Shown: positions 49,993 to 59,197, counted from the first letter of the stretch. The stretch: 64,000 bases of DNA from Phycicoccus sp. CSK15P-2 (GCF_016888005.1 NZ_JAFDVE010000003.1:1-64000), one strand, 5' to 3'. Made by a program: numbers and translations. Notes: generated from the sequence alone by a model not told the origin.

Positions 49993-50046
49993 GCGGCCTG
50001 TGGATGACGCCGGCGGCCAGGTCGCCGCACGTCGCACAGTGGGGCG

Positions 50047-50967
50047 ATGCCCAGGGACCTGCCCGACGAGCTGGCGAGTACGCCGTTCACGGTCGCGCAT
50101 GCCCGTGAGCTCGGGCTCCGGCAGTGCGACCTGCGCGCGCTGGGGCTGCACCGCCCGACCCACGCGGTGCGCGCCGCGCAGGCGCCGTCCACGGTCCTCG
50201 AGCGGGCCCGGGCCTGGGCCGCTGCGCTGCCGGCTGACGCCGCCTTCTCCCACGTCACGGCCGCCCAGCTGCTCGGTCTGCCACTCCCCGGCGACCTCGA
50301 GGGCAGCGTCGTCCTCGACGTCATGCGGCCGTCGGACAGCGTGGCGTCCCGGCGCCGGGGGTGCCGGGGACATCGGGGCCTGGAGTCCCGCGAGGTCGTG
50401 ACCCGGCACGGCCTGCGGGTCGTCGCGGGCCCGGACACCTGGTGCGACCTCGCCGGCCTCAAGGAGCACGCCCTCTCGGTCCACGACCTCGTCGTCGTCG
50501 GCGGCGCGGTGCTCGGGTCGTCCGGTGACGAGGCCGGCGCCCTCGCGGCGGCGCTCGCGGGTCGCTGCCGGCCACGGGGTGCGGTCCGGCTCGCCGAGGC
50601 TCTCGCCCTGCTCCGCCCGGGTGTCCGCTCGCCGATGGAGACCCGGGCACGGCTCATGTTCGTCGACGCGGGCTTCCCGGAGCCCGAGGTCAACGGTGCG
50701 GTCGGGGACCGTCACGGAGGCCGGCTGCTCGAGGGCGACCTGGTGTGGCGGGACCAGCGGGTCGTCGGCGAGTACCAGGGGGAGGCGCACGCCGACCGGA
50801 GGCGGCGCAGCGCCGACGCGCATCGCGCCGGGATCGCCCGCGACGAGGGGTGGACGGTGCTCGAGCTCTGGGCCGAGGACGTGCTGCGCGGGCCGCGACG
50901 GAGGACGACGCTCACCCGGTTCGCCGTCGCGCTCGGGCTCGACGTCCGGACCCTTCGGATCTCCTGA
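50047..50967 (+). CDS. AbiEi/DUF559-like protein
   Basis: A 306-residue protein matching the two-part layout seen in many actinobacteria: an N-terminal winged-helix AbiEi-antitoxin-like part (TVAHARELGLRQCDLRALGLHRPTHAVRA; AAFSHVTAAQLLGLPLP) and a C-terminal Vsr/DUF559 endonuclease-like part (PEPEVNGAVGD; LLEGDLVWRDQRVVGEYQGEAH; DEGWTVLELWAEDVL). The acidic D/E...EYxG pattern fits a PD-(D/E)xK core. No AbiEii nucleotidyltransferase toxin follows. It is flanked by the G/C tract on the left and an inverted repeat on the right. Function unknown. Confidence 0.8.
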   Translation: MPRDLPDELASTPFTVAHARELGLRQCDLRALGLHRPTHAVRAAQAPSTVLERARAWAAALPADAAFSHVTAAQLLGLPLPGDLEGSVVLDVMRPSDSVASRRRGCRGHRGLESREVVTRHGLRVVAGPDTWCDLAGLKEHALSVHDLVVVGGAVLGSSGDEAGALAAALAGRCRPRGAVRLAEALALLRPGVRSPMETRARLMFVDAGFPEPEVNGAVGDRHGGRLLEGDLVWRDQRVVGEYQGEAHADRRRRSADAHRAGIARDEGWTVLELWAEDVLRGPRRRTTLTRFAVALGLDVRTLRIS

Positions 50968-50982
50968 CCGCCGCCGGTGTGC

Positions 50983-51110
50983 AGGGTGCGCGACATGCCG
51001 GCGCACGAGTGGATGCACGGGAGCTGCGGATGCCCTGGTCCTCTACCCGCGGGTCGAGAGTGCGCGACATGCGGACGGACGGGCTCGTCGTTCGGCATGT
51101 CGCGCACCCT
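50983..51110. repeat. Extragenic inverted repeat AGGGTGCGCGACATGCCG
   Basis: An 18-bp motif, AGGGTGCGCGACATGCCG, at 50983-51000 recurs as an exact reverse complement at 51093-51110. A third, diverged direct copy (GTGCGCGACATGCGG) lies at 51060-51074. The element fills the gap between the DUF559-like gene and the convergent hypothetical gene. It resembles a REP-type extragenic palindrome; whether it is repeated elsewhere in the genome cannot be seen here. Confidence 0.7.
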
Positions 51111-51168
51111 CGTCCGGTTCGGACCACGACGAACCGGTGGGACCAGGACGTACGCCGACCTCTCGATG

Positions 51169-51777
51169 TCAGGTGGCGTCGACGACGGTCGTCGTCACCG
51201 ACGTGACGGACGGCCGGCGCGGCGTCGAGGAGAAGCCGAAGCGGCACGGCGGGTCCACGGGAGCCAGTGCCCCGAGGCCCACGCCGTCGAACGTGCCGCT
51301 CATCTCCGTGACGGCCCGGACGTCGGTGGCGCCGTAGTACTCACGCCGCCCCGCCCGGGCGACGCCGCGGGTCCGGACGCCGCGCAGGACGACCCTCGCC
51401 ACGGGGTCGGCAGCCGCGGCGAACACGGTGCTCTCCGCGACCCGGGACGGCACGACCCGCAGCAGCCGCCCGAGTGCGGTCCGTCCGCCGACGGCCAGGT
51501 CGAGTGTCAGCGACGGCGACCGCACGGCCCACCGTGTGGCGTCCCCCTGCGTCCCCACCGGCTCGACCCGTACCTCGTCGAAGGTGTACGTCGTCGCGAC
51601 GAGCTCGGCCACCTCGGGCGTGGGGGCGACGAGCACGCGGTGCCCCTCGGCGGTCTCGACCATCGCGTCGGTGAACTCCCCGTACGGCGACTCCATCCAC
51701 CGGCCGACGACCACCCGTGTCCCGGAGGCCGACCCGACGCCGGCGATCCGCCCGCGGAACCTGCGACGTCGGGTCAT
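51169..51777 (-). CDS. Conserved hypothetical protein
   Basis: A 202-residue protein with no recognised catalytic motif. The sequence is beta-rich: GTRVVVGRWMESPYGEFTDAMVE, WAVRSPSLTLDLAVGGRT, and a C-terminal GTFDGVGLGALAPVDPPCRFGFSSTP segment that recurs, in my memory, in actinobacterial proteins of unknown function. No signal peptide or membrane helix. Starts 29 bp from the divergent transporter gene, so the two may share a control region. I cannot assign a function. Confidence 0.75.
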   Translation of the reverse strand: MTRRRRFRGRIAGVGSASGTRVVVGRWMESPYGEFTDAMVETAEGHRVLVAPTPEVAELVATTYTFDEVRVEPVGTQGDATRWAVRSPSLTLDLAVGGRTALGRLLRVVPSRVAESTVFAAAADPVARVVLRGVRTRGVARAGRREYYGATDVRAVTEMSGTFDGVGLGALAPVDPPCRFGFSSTPRRPSVTSVTTTVVDAT

Positions 51778-51806
51778 CGGCCCATCATCCCGGCTAGGGT
51801 CCGGCC

Positions 51807-53153
51807 ATGGTCCGGGAGCCCACGGCGTCGTCGCCGTCCGTCGCCTCCGCCGGACGGCTGCCCGCGTCGGTGCGGCGCGGCTACGGGCTCGGCTCGGTGG
51901 CCACGGGGTCGTTCGGAACCGTGCCGGGGCTGCTCCTGCTGCCGTACCTCACCGACCGGCTGGGGGTCGCCGCCGGGGTCGCGGGGCTCGTGGTCTTCCT
52001 CCCGAAGGCCTGGGACGTCCTGCTCAACCCGGTGGCCGGCCGGATCAGCGACCGGTCCGAGAACCCCGCCGGACGCCGGCGCCCGTTCCTCCTCCGGGCG
52101 GGGCTCGCCCTCGCGGTGGCGTTCGCGCTCATGTTCGCCGGGCCCACCGCACCCACCGCCCTCGCGACCACGTGGGTCGTCGTCCTCTTCCTCGCCTGCG
52201 CCACGGCCTACGCGTTCTTCCAGGTGCCGTACGTCGCGATGCCGGCCGAGATGACGGCCGACTACCACGAGCGCACCCGGCTGATGACGTGGCGCGTCGC
52301 CGTCCTCGCCCTGGCCATCCTCGTCTCGGGCGGGGTGTCGCCGCTCGTGCGCGACGCGCTGGGGCCGGAGTGGGGGTACCGCGGGGTCGGCGTGTTCGTC
52401 GGCGTGCTCGTCCTCGTCGGCGCGGTCGGCGCCTGGCGCGGCACCCGGGACGCCCCGGTCGCCCGCGGCGCCACGGCGGGCGGCAGCCTGCGCGAGCAGC
52501 TCGCCGTCGTCGTCGCGGCGCCGTCCTTCCGCACCCTGCTGGCGGTGTACGTGCTCCAGGCCCTCGCGACCGGCACGATGCTCGCCGGCGTCGACTACGT
52601 GGCGCGGGTGCTCCTCGGCAGCCAGGGCGCCTCGACCGTCCTGTTCGTCTGCTTCGTCGGGCCGGCGCTCCTCGTCACACCGCTCTGGCAGCGGCTCGGC
52701 GAGGCTCGCGGCAAGCGGGCGGGCTACGTCGCGGGGTCGGTCGTCCTCGGCGCCGGGGCGCTCGCGACGCTGGCCGCCGTCCGGTACGGCGTGGTGGCCA
52801 CGGCGGCGACGGTCGCGGTCGTGGGCGTCGGCTACGCCGCGTGCCAGATGTTCCCGCTGGCGATGCTGCCCGACGTCGCGGCCGCGGACACCGCCCGGAC
52901 CGGCGAGGACCGGGCCGGCACGTACACGGGGGTGTGGACCGCCGGGGAGACGCTCGGTCTGGCCCTCGGTCCCCTCCTCTACGCGGGGGTCCTCGCGGTC
53001 GGTGGCTACGTGTCGTCCACGGATGCCTCCGTGGTGCAGCCGGACACGGCCCGCACGGCCATCGCGCTCGGCTTCACGCTGCTCCCGGCGCTGCTCGTGG
53101 CCCTCTCGCTCGCCGCCCTGCGGCGCTACCGCCTCGAGGAGGCTCATCGATGA
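51807..53153 (+). CDS. GPH/MelB-type MFS transporter
   Basis: A 448-residue 12-helix transporter of the glycoside-pentoside-hexuronide (MelB-like) branch of MFS. GLGSVATGSFGTVPGLLLLPYLTDRLGV and the loop LLNPVAGRISDRSENPAGRRRPFLL (D-x-x-G...GRRRP) are characteristic, as is YVAMPAEMTADYHERTRLMTWR. It probably cotransports a sugar or amino-acid-like solute with Na+ or H+. Its stop overlaps the ATG of the PLP decarboxylase by 4 nt, so transport of that enzyme's substrate or product is plausible. Confidence 0.87.
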   Translation: MVREPTASSPSVASAGRLPASVRRGYGLGSVATGSFGTVPGLLLLPYLTDRLGVAAGVAGLVVFLPKAWDVLLNPVAGRISDRSENPAGRRRPFLLRAGLALAVAFALMFAGPTAPTALATTWVVVLFLACATAYAFFQVPYVAMPAEMTADYHERTRLMTWRVAVLALAILVSGGVSPLVRDALGPEWGYRGVGVFVGVLVLVGAVGAWRGTRDAPVARGATAGGSLREQLAVVVAAPSFRTLLAVYVLQALATGTMLAGVDYVARVLLGSQGASTVLFVCFVGPALLVTPLWQRLGEARGKRAGYVAGSVVLGAGALATLAAVRYGVVATAATVAVVGVGYAACQMFPLAMLPDVAAADTARTGEDRAGTYTGVWTAGETLGLALGPLLYAGVLAVGGYVSSTDASVVQPDTARTAIALGFTLLPALLVALSLAALRRYRLEEAHR

Positions 53154-54619
53154 CCGACCCCGTCCCCGCCGGACCCTCCCCGGACGAGGTGCTCGCCGAG
53201 CTCCGGGCCCTGCAGGCCGCCGACCTGCCCACCCACGGCGGCCGCACACTGGCGTACGTCTACGACTCGGGTCTCGCCGAGGCCGACGCCCTCGGACGGG
53301 AGGCGCTCGCGCTCTTCGCGTCGTCGAACGGCCTGGACCCCACCGCGTTCCCGTCGCTGCTGCGGATGGAGAACGACCTCGTGGCGCTCGCCGCGGGGCT
53401 GCTCGACGGCCCGGCCGGGGCCGTCGGGTCGGTGACCTCGGGTGGGACGGAGTCCATCCTGCTGGCCGTCCTCGCGGCCCGGAAGGGCGCCTCGCACGTC
53501 GACCACCCGAGCATGGTGCTGCCGTCCTCGGCGCACGCCGCCTTCCACAAGGCCGCGGCCTACCTCGGCGTCCGGCCGGTCGTGGTCGACGTCGACCCGG
53601 GCACGCTCCGCGCGGACCCGCGGGCCATGGCCTCGGCCGTCGACCAGACGACGGTGCTCGTCGTCGCGTCGGCCCCGTCCTACGCGCACGGGGTGGTCGA
53701 CCCCGTCGCCGACATCGCGGCGCTCGCGGCGGCCCGCGGCGTCCGCTGCCACGTCGACGCCTGCATCGGCGGGTGGGTCCTGCCGTTCCTCGGCGACGTC
53801 CCGCCGTGGACCTTCGCCGTGGACGGCGTGACGAGCATCAGCGTCGACCTCCACAAGTACGCGTACACCCCGAAGGGCGTCTCGCTCCTGCTGCACCGCG
53901 ACACCGGGCTGCGTCGTGGGCACCTGTTCGCCTCCGCGGCCTGGCCGGGCTACACGATGCTCAACAGCACGATGCAGTCGACGAGGTCGGGCGGGCCGCT
54001 GGCGGCCGCCTGGGCGGTCAGCCGCCATCTCGGTACCGCCGGCTACGCGCGGCTCGCCGCCCGGGCACGTACCGCGACCCTCGAGGTCACCGGGGCGGTG
54101 CGCGAGCTCGAGGGCCTGCGCGTCGTCGCCGAGCCCGACTCGACCCTGCTCGCGCTCGCCACCGACGGCAGCTGCGACGTCTTCACCATCGCCGACGAGA
54201 TGCTCGCCCGCGGCTGGTACGTACAGCCGCAGATGGCCTTCGGGGACGTCCCGCCCACCCTGCACCTCACGTTCTCGGCGGCCACCGCAGCGTCCGTCCC
54301 GGAGCTCGTCGAGGCGCTGCGCGACGCGACGGCCGCGGCCCGGGCCGCCGGTCCCGCCCGGGTGGACCCAGGCCTCGCGGGGACGCTCGGCGGTCTCGAC
54401 GCGGCCACGCTCGACGACGCCGCGTTCGCGGGCCTGCTCGGCGCGGCGGGGCTCGCCGGCGAGGACGGCGGCCTCGCCCTGCCGGAGCGGATGGCCCCGG
54501 TCAACGCGCTCCTCGACGCCTGCCCGGCAGAGCTCCGCGAGGAACTGCTCGTCGGTGTCCTCGACCGCCTCTCCCGCCCGACGGGCACCGCGACATCCGG
54601 CCGGGCGCCCGAGGCCTGA
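53150..54619 (+). CDS. PLP-dependent decarboxylase / sphingosine-1-phosphate lyase-like
   Basis: A 489-residue fold-type I PLP enzyme of the group II decarboxylase/S1P-lyase family. Landmarks are SVTSGGTESILLAVLAAR (phosphate-binding), AHAAFHKAAAYLG (stacking His), CHVDACIGGWVLPFL (the Asp that binds the pyridine N) and the Schiff-base Lys236 in SVDLHKYAYTPKG. It would cleave sphingoid-phosphate-like or decarboxylate amino-acid substrates. Coupled by a 4-nt overlap to the transporter. A GAGGAG ribosome site lies upstream. Exact substrate unknown. Confidence 0.88.
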   Translation: MTDPVPAGPSPDEVLAELRALQAADLPTHGGRTLAYVYDSGLAEADALGREALALFASSNGLDPTAFPSLLRMENDLVALAAGLLDGPAGAVGSVTSGGTESILLAVLAARKGASHVDHPSMVLPSSAHAAFHKAAAYLGVRPVVVDVDPGTLRADPRAMASAVDQTTVLVVASAPSYAHGVVDPVADIAALAAARGVRCHVDACIGGWVLPFLGDVPPWTFAVDGVTSISVDLHKYAYTPKGVSLLLHRDTGLRRGHLFASAAWPGYTMLNSTMQSTRSGGPLAAAWAVSRHLGTAGYARLAARARTATLEVTGAVRELEGLRVVAEPDSTLLALATDGSCDVFTIADEMLARGWYVQPQMAFGDVPPTLHLTFSAATAASVPELVEALRDATAAARAAGPARVDPGLAGTLGGLDAATLDDAAFAGLLGAAGLAGEDGGLALPERMAPVNALLDACPAELREELLVGVLDRLSRPTGTATSGRAPEA

Positions 54620-54719
54620 GCCGCTGGACGTGCCGCCGGGGGGCCGGGCGACCGGTTGCCGCCCGGCGCCCGGGCGTGTTGGCTGGTCCTCCAGGCACCG
54701 ACGCCCGGAAGGACCGCCG

Positions 54720-56348
54720 ATGGACCCCGCGCCCGACCCGTCCCTGTCGCACACCATCGGCCCCACCGAGCCGCCGCTGCTCGAGCAGACCATCGGCGAC
54801 GCCCTCGACGCCACGGTGGCCGCGCACCCCGGCCGGGACGCCCTCGTCGACCGCGCGTCCGGCCTCCGGCTCACCTACGCCGAGCTCGGTTCCCGGGTCG
54901 ACGACCTCGCCCGGGCGCTCGTCGCATCGGGGCTCGAGAAGGGCGACCGGGTCGGCATCTGGGCGCCGAACTGTGCGGAGTGGGTGCTCGTCCAGCTCGC
55001 CACCGCGAAGCTCGGTGCCGTCCTCGTCACCGTCAACCCGGCCTACCGCACGCACGAGCTCACCTTCGTGCTGCGTCAGGCGGGGGTCCGCGCCCTCGTC
55101 ACGGCAGCGTCGTTCAGGTCGTCCGACCACGTCGCCATGGTCGAGCAGGCCCGCCCCGAGTGCCCCGCGCTCGAGCGGGTCGTCGTCCTCGGGCAGGAGT
55201 CGTGGGACGCACTCCTGGCGCGCGCCGACGAGGTGAGCCCGGAGCGGCTCGCGATGCTCCAGGGCGGGCTCGACCCGCACGAGCCGGTCAACATCCAGTA
55301 CACCTCGGGCACGACCGGGTTCCCCAAGGGCGCGACCCTCTCGCACCACAACATCCTCAACAACGGCTACCTCGTCGGAGAGATGTGCCGCTACACGGAG
55401 GAGGACCGGATCTGCATCCCGGTGCCCTTCTACCACTGCTTCGGGATGGTCATGGGCAACCTCGCGGCGGTCACGCACGGGGCGTGCATGGTCGTCCCGG
55501 CGCCCGGGTTCGACCCCGCGCTGACCCTCGCCGCGGTCGCCGAGGAGCGCTGTACGTCGCTCTACGGCGTGCCGACGATGTTCATCGCCGAATGGGCGCT
55601 GCCGGACTTCGGCTCCTACGACATCTCCTCGGTGCGTACGGGGATCATGGCCGGCTCGCCCTGCCCGGCGTCGATGATGACCCGGCTCATCGAGTCCGGG
55701 ATCGAGGAGATGACGATCGCCTACGGGATGACCGAGACCTCCCCGGTGTCGACGCAGAACCGCACCGACGACAGCTTCGAGCAGAAGGTCGAGACCGTCG
55801 GGTCGGTGCATCCGCACCTCGAGGTGAAGATCGTCGACCCCGCCACCGGCGAGACCGTGCCGCGTGGCGAGCCCGGCGAGCTCTGCACGGCGGGCTACTC
55901 GGTGATGCTCGGCTACTGGGAGGAGCCGGAGAAGACCGCCGAGGTGCTCGTCGACGGGTGGATGCGGACCGGCGACCTCGCCGTCATGGACGACGCCGGG
56001 TTCGTCCGGGTCACGGGCCGGATCAAGGACATGGTCATCCGCGGCGGGGAGAACGTCTACCCGCGCGAGGTCGAGGAGTTCCTCCACACCCACCCGGACG
56101 TCCAGGACGTGCAGGTCATCGGCGTGCCCGACCCGAAGTACGGGGAGGAGCTCATGGCCTGGGTGCGGATGAACGACGGGGCCGAGCCCCTGACCGTCGA
56201 GGCCGTCCGGGAGTTCTGCAGCGGCCGGCTGGCGCACTACAAGGTGCCCCGCTACGTCAAGGTCGTCGGCGAGTTCCCCATGACGGTGACCGGCAAGGTG
56301 CGCAAGGTGGAGATGCGCGAGAAGAGCGTCCGGGAGCTGGGCCTCTGA
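54720..56348 (+). CDS. Acyl-CoA synthetase (AMP-forming)
   Basis: A 542-residue medium/long-chain acyl-CoA synthetase of the FadD/AMP-binding family. Motifs are the P-loop-like YTSGTTGFPKGATLSH, IAYGMTETSPVS, GDLAVMDDAGFVRVTGRIKDMVIRGGENVYP and the terminal catalytic Lys in TVTGKVRKVEMRE. Activates a fatty acid to its CoA thioester in the cytoplasm. A GGAAGGA ribosome site precedes the ATG; a 100-bp gap separates it from the decarboxylase, so it may have its own promoter. Confidence 0.92.
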   Translation: MDPAPDPSLSHTIGPTEPPLLEQTIGDALDATVAAHPGRDALVDRASGLRLTYAELGSRVDDLARALVASGLEKGDRVGIWAPNCAEWVLVQLATAKLGAVLVTVNPAYRTHELTFVLRQAGVRALVTAASFRSSDHVAMVEQARPECPALERVVVLGQESWDALLARADEVSPERLAMLQGGLDPHEPVNIQYTSGTTGFPKGATLSHHNILNNGYLVGEMCRYTEEDRICIPVPFYHCFGMVMGNLAAVTHGACMVVPAPGFDPALTLAAVAEERCTSLYGVPTMFIAEWALPDFGSYDISSVRTGIMAGSPCPASMMTRLIESGIEEMTIAYGMTETSPVSTQNRTDDSFEQKVETVGSVHPHLEVKIVDPATGETVPRGEPGELCTAGYSVMLGYWEEPEKTAEVLVDGWMRTGDLAVMDDAGFVRVTGRIKDMVIRGGENVYPREVEEFLHTHPDVQDVQVIGVPDPKYGEELMAWVRMNDGAEPLTVEAVREFCSGRLAHYKVPRYVKVVGEFPMTVTGKVRKVEMREKSVRELGL

Positions 56349-56440
56349 CCTGCGTGGAGAGCCTCCCAGCGCGGGGCCTGCTCCGACGGTAGGTTGTCCG
56401 CCGACGCCTCGGGCGCGCGTCACCCTGAGAGGAAGGCCCC

Positions 56441-59197
56441 ATGGAGACCGACAAGCTGCTGCTGATCCTTCTCGTGCTCGTGCTGGCCGTGCTCGCGGTG
56501 TCGCTCATCGTGCGTCGCTCGTCGGCACGGAAGGAGGAGGCGCACGCCCATGCCGAGGAGCTCCGCGCCGACGCCGCGCAGGCGGCGGTCGTGGCCGAGG
56601 GACAGCAGCAGTTCGCCCAGCAGGCCGAGGAGCGCGCGGCCGTGGCGCAGGCGGAGGCCGGTGACGCCGCGGAGCACGCGGACCGCCTCGCCGCCGAGGC
56701 CACCGAGCAGCGCGTGCTGGCCGACGAGGCCCGCGCCGAGCACGACCAGATCCTGCAGCGGGCGGACGAGGTCGACCCCTACGTCGACACCCCGCCCGAC
56801 GCCCACACCGAGGAGCCTGTCGCCGAGGAGCCGACCGTCGAGAAGTCCGTCCCCACGGAGCCCACCCCCGACCCGACGGCCGAGGGGGCATCGGCCGAGG
56901 GGCGGATGCCGGAGGAGCCCGCGGTCGGAGAGGCTGTCGCGGAGCCGGCGGACGAGGAGCCCGTGGAGGAGCGGATGGTCGACGAGGGGACGCCCGAGCA
57001 GCCCGTCGAGGAGCACGTGGACCCGGACGACGAACGGGAGGGTGGGTCGGCCGCCCCCGTGGCCGGGGCTGCGGTCGCCGGTGGTGCTGCGGCCGCCGTT
57101 GCTGCCGCGTCGGACGAGCGTGCCCGCAGCGACGAGGAACGTGCGCGGAGCCTCTTCGAGCCGCACGAGCCCGACGACGACGGCGGCGAGCGCTTCTTCC
57201 ACCCGCCGCCCCCGCTCGAGGACGACGACGAGGAGGAGGTCGCGGTCGAGGACGAGGTGGACGACACCCCGGCCGCGGCCGAGACGCCGGTCGACGAGCC
57301 TCCTGTCGGCGCGGCCGAGGATCCTTCTGACGACGAGGAGCCTGTCGAGGAGGAGCTCGCCGAGGTCGAGGACGCCACCGAGCGGACCCCCGCGCTCGTC
57401 CCCGTGGTGGGGCCCGCCGCGGCCGCCTACCCGGACAGGGACACCGGCACCGGCACAGACACCGACGAGGATGCCCCCGAGGTCGAGGACGCGATCCAGC
57501 AGACCCCCGCTCTCGCCCCCGTCGTGGGGACGCCCGCGGCCGTCGGCACGGACGAGGACACGGCCGAGGTCGAGGACGCTACCGAGCAGACCCCCGCTCT
57601 CGCCCCCGTCGTGGGGACGCCCGCGGCCGTCGGCACGGACGAGGACGCCGAGGTCGAGGAGCCCGAGGAGACGACCACGGCCGTCGCCCCGGACAGCGAC
57701 ACCGACGAGGACGATGAGGAGGACGAGGACGAGTACTGGGACGACGACTTCCCCATCGTCCTCGTGCTCGACGACGACGACCCGCCGCCCGGGAGTGGGG
57801 ACGGTCCGCCGCTCACCCGGGCCGAGGCCCGCCGGCGTCGCGAGGACGCCGAGCGCGCCGCCTGGACGGCGGAGGACGAGACCGAGGACCCGGAGGCCGA
57901 GGAGGACACGGCGGCGGAGGACGCCGGCGAGCCGGGCGTCGCGGAGGAGCGCAGTGCCCGGATCGCCGCGGCCGAGGAGTACCGCGACGACCCCGACGCG
58001 GCGTGGGAGGAGACGGCGGACACCCGCCGCGGAGACACCTGGTGGTCCTCGGACCAGGCGTCGGACGCTTCGCACGGCCGCACGGCCGCCGGTGCGGCCG
58101 GCGGTTCGGCAGGAGCAGGGGTGTCGGCAGCCGCAGGAGCGGGTACTGACGACCCCATGACGACGGACCCCGAGGACGACGCCGCGGACGACGCCCGCAC
58201 CCCTGCCCCCGAATGGGGCGGCCCGAGGTCCGAGGAACCGGCCGCCGACGTCGCCGCCGGTGAGGACGAGTCCGAGGTCGACGACGAGGACGAGGACGAG
58301 GACGGCCGCGCGGCGGATGCCGCGGTTGCGGAGGACGAGAAGGCGAAAGACTCCGACGAGCCTGACGAGGCCGAGGGTCCCGTCGAGCCGGCTGCGGCCG
58401 GGCCGAGCGGCGCCGCTGCCTCCGCGGACACCGACGGCGAGACCGAGGTGGACGACGAGACCGACACCGACGACGCGCCCGACGAGGACACGACGGCACC
58501 GGCCGGCGGGGACGACGCCGACGACGAGACCGAGGCGGACGAGCCGTCCGAGGACGCTGACGAGGAGCGCGACTGGGCTGCGGACGAGGACGCGCTGCTC
58601 GCGGAGAACGCCGACCGCGCCGACCGCCTGGCCGAGGACCGTGCCCAGATGCGCGAGGAGGCCGTGCAGGCCGGGATGCCGGCCGAGCAGGTTCCCGGGT
58701 ACGACCTGGACGAGGCCGACGAAGGCACGACCGACGAGGCTGTGGACGACGAGACCGACGCCGCGGACGACGAGGTCGACACCCCCACCGAGCCGACGGC
58801 CCCGACGGCAGAGTCCGGTGCGGACACCGCAGACCAGACCGACGAGGACGAGGACGACGCGACGGCCGAGACCCCCGTCTCCGAGGACGCGGACGACGCC
58901 GCGGCCTCCGAGGACCAGCCTGTCTCCGAGGACGAGCCCGCACCGGGTTCCGACGAGGAGCTCGCGGATCGCCGGGTGTCGGAGTTCGACGAGATCCGGG
59001 ACGGTGGCTTCGGGATCGGGTCGGCGGCGACGATCGACGACGGTGCCCAGCCGCTCGACCATCCCGTCCAGGCCTACCGGGACACGATGACCTTCCGCGT
59101 CCCCGGCGACCCGGGCTACGACTCGGCCGACCCCGACGTCTGGTTCTACGACGCCGGGGCCGCCGAGCGGGCGGGCTTCCGTCACTCCGACGGCTGA
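56441..59197 (+). CDS. Membrane-anchored hyperacidic sunset-domain protein
   Basis: A 918-residue protein. Residues 5-24 (LLLILLVLVLAVLAVSLIV) form one membrane helix with RRSSARKE next to it; residues about 28-115 are an Ala/Glu-rich coiled coil (KEEAHAHAEELRADAAQ ... LADEARAEHDQIL). About 115-835 is a disordered, extremely acidic Asp/Glu/Ala/Pro region with internal repeats. The C-terminal 75 residues match the sunset domain of ArfC-type proteins: DEIRDGGFGIGSA, DGAQPLDHPVQAYRD, FRVPGDPGYDSADPDVWFYDAGAAERAGF. Known homologues are mostly far shorter; the acidic linker is the oddity. Possible structural role at the membrane (inference). AGGAAGG ribosome site. Confidence 0.88.
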   Translation: METDKLLLILLVLVLAVLAVSLIVRRSSARKEEAHAHAEELRADAAQAAVVAEGQQQFAQQAEERAAVAQAEAGDAAEHADRLAAEATEQRVLADEARAEHDQILQRADEVDPYVDTPPDAHTEEPVAEEPTVEKSVPTEPTPDPTAEGASAEGRMPEEPAVGEAVAEPADEEPVEERMVDEGTPEQPVEEHVDPDDEREGGSAAPVAGAAVAGGAAAAVAAASDERARSDEERARSLFEPHEPDDDGGERFFHPPPPLEDDDEEEVAVEDEVDDTPAAAETPVDEPPVGAAEDPSDDEEPVEEELAEVEDATERTPALVPVVGPAAAAYPDRDTGTGTDTDEDAPEVEDAIQQTPALAPVVGTPAAVGTDEDTAEVEDATEQTPALAPVVGTPAAVGTDEDAEVEEPEETTTAVAPDSDTDEDDEEDEDEYWDDDFPIVLVLDDDDPPPGSGDGPPLTRAEARRRREDAERAAWTAEDETEDPEAEEDTAAEDAGEPGVAEERSARIAAAEEYRDDPDAAWEETADTRRGDTWWSSDQASDASHGRTAAGAAGGSAGAGVSAAAGAGTDDPMTTDPEDDAADDARTPAPEWGGPRSEEPAADVAAGEDESEVDDEDEDEDGRAADAAVAEDEKAKDSDEPDEAEGPVEPAAAGPSGAAASADTDGETEVDDETDTDDAPDEDTTAPAGGDDADDETEADEPSEDADEERDWAADEDALLAENADRADRLAEDRAQMREEAVQAGMPAEQVPGYDLDEADEGTTDEAVDDETDAADDEVDTPTEPTAPTAESGADTADQTDEDEDDATAETPVSEDADDAAASEDQPVSEDEPAPGSDEELADRRVSEFDEIRDGGFGIGSAATIDDGAQPLDHPVQAYRDTMTFRVPGDPGYDSADPDVWFYDAGAAERAGFRHSDG
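57479..57652. repeat. Tandem 87-bp coding repeat
   Basis: Inside the sunset-domain gene two 87-bp units (57479-57565 and 57566-57652) lie in tandem; their central 60 bp (57500-57559 and 57587-57646) are identical. They encode a 29-residue unit, EVEDAxxQTPALAPVVGTP plus an acidic end; a third, diverged copy precedes them near 57360. Identity at DNA level implies a recent duplication, so the number of units probably varies between strains. Confidence 0.85.

Noticed and set aside
54720-56348. Acyl-CoA synthetase as a missing partner of the OleA-like operon
   Set aside because: It is about 6.5 kb away, has its own ribosome site and upstream gap, and is typical of general fatty-acid activation; linkage to that operon is not supported.
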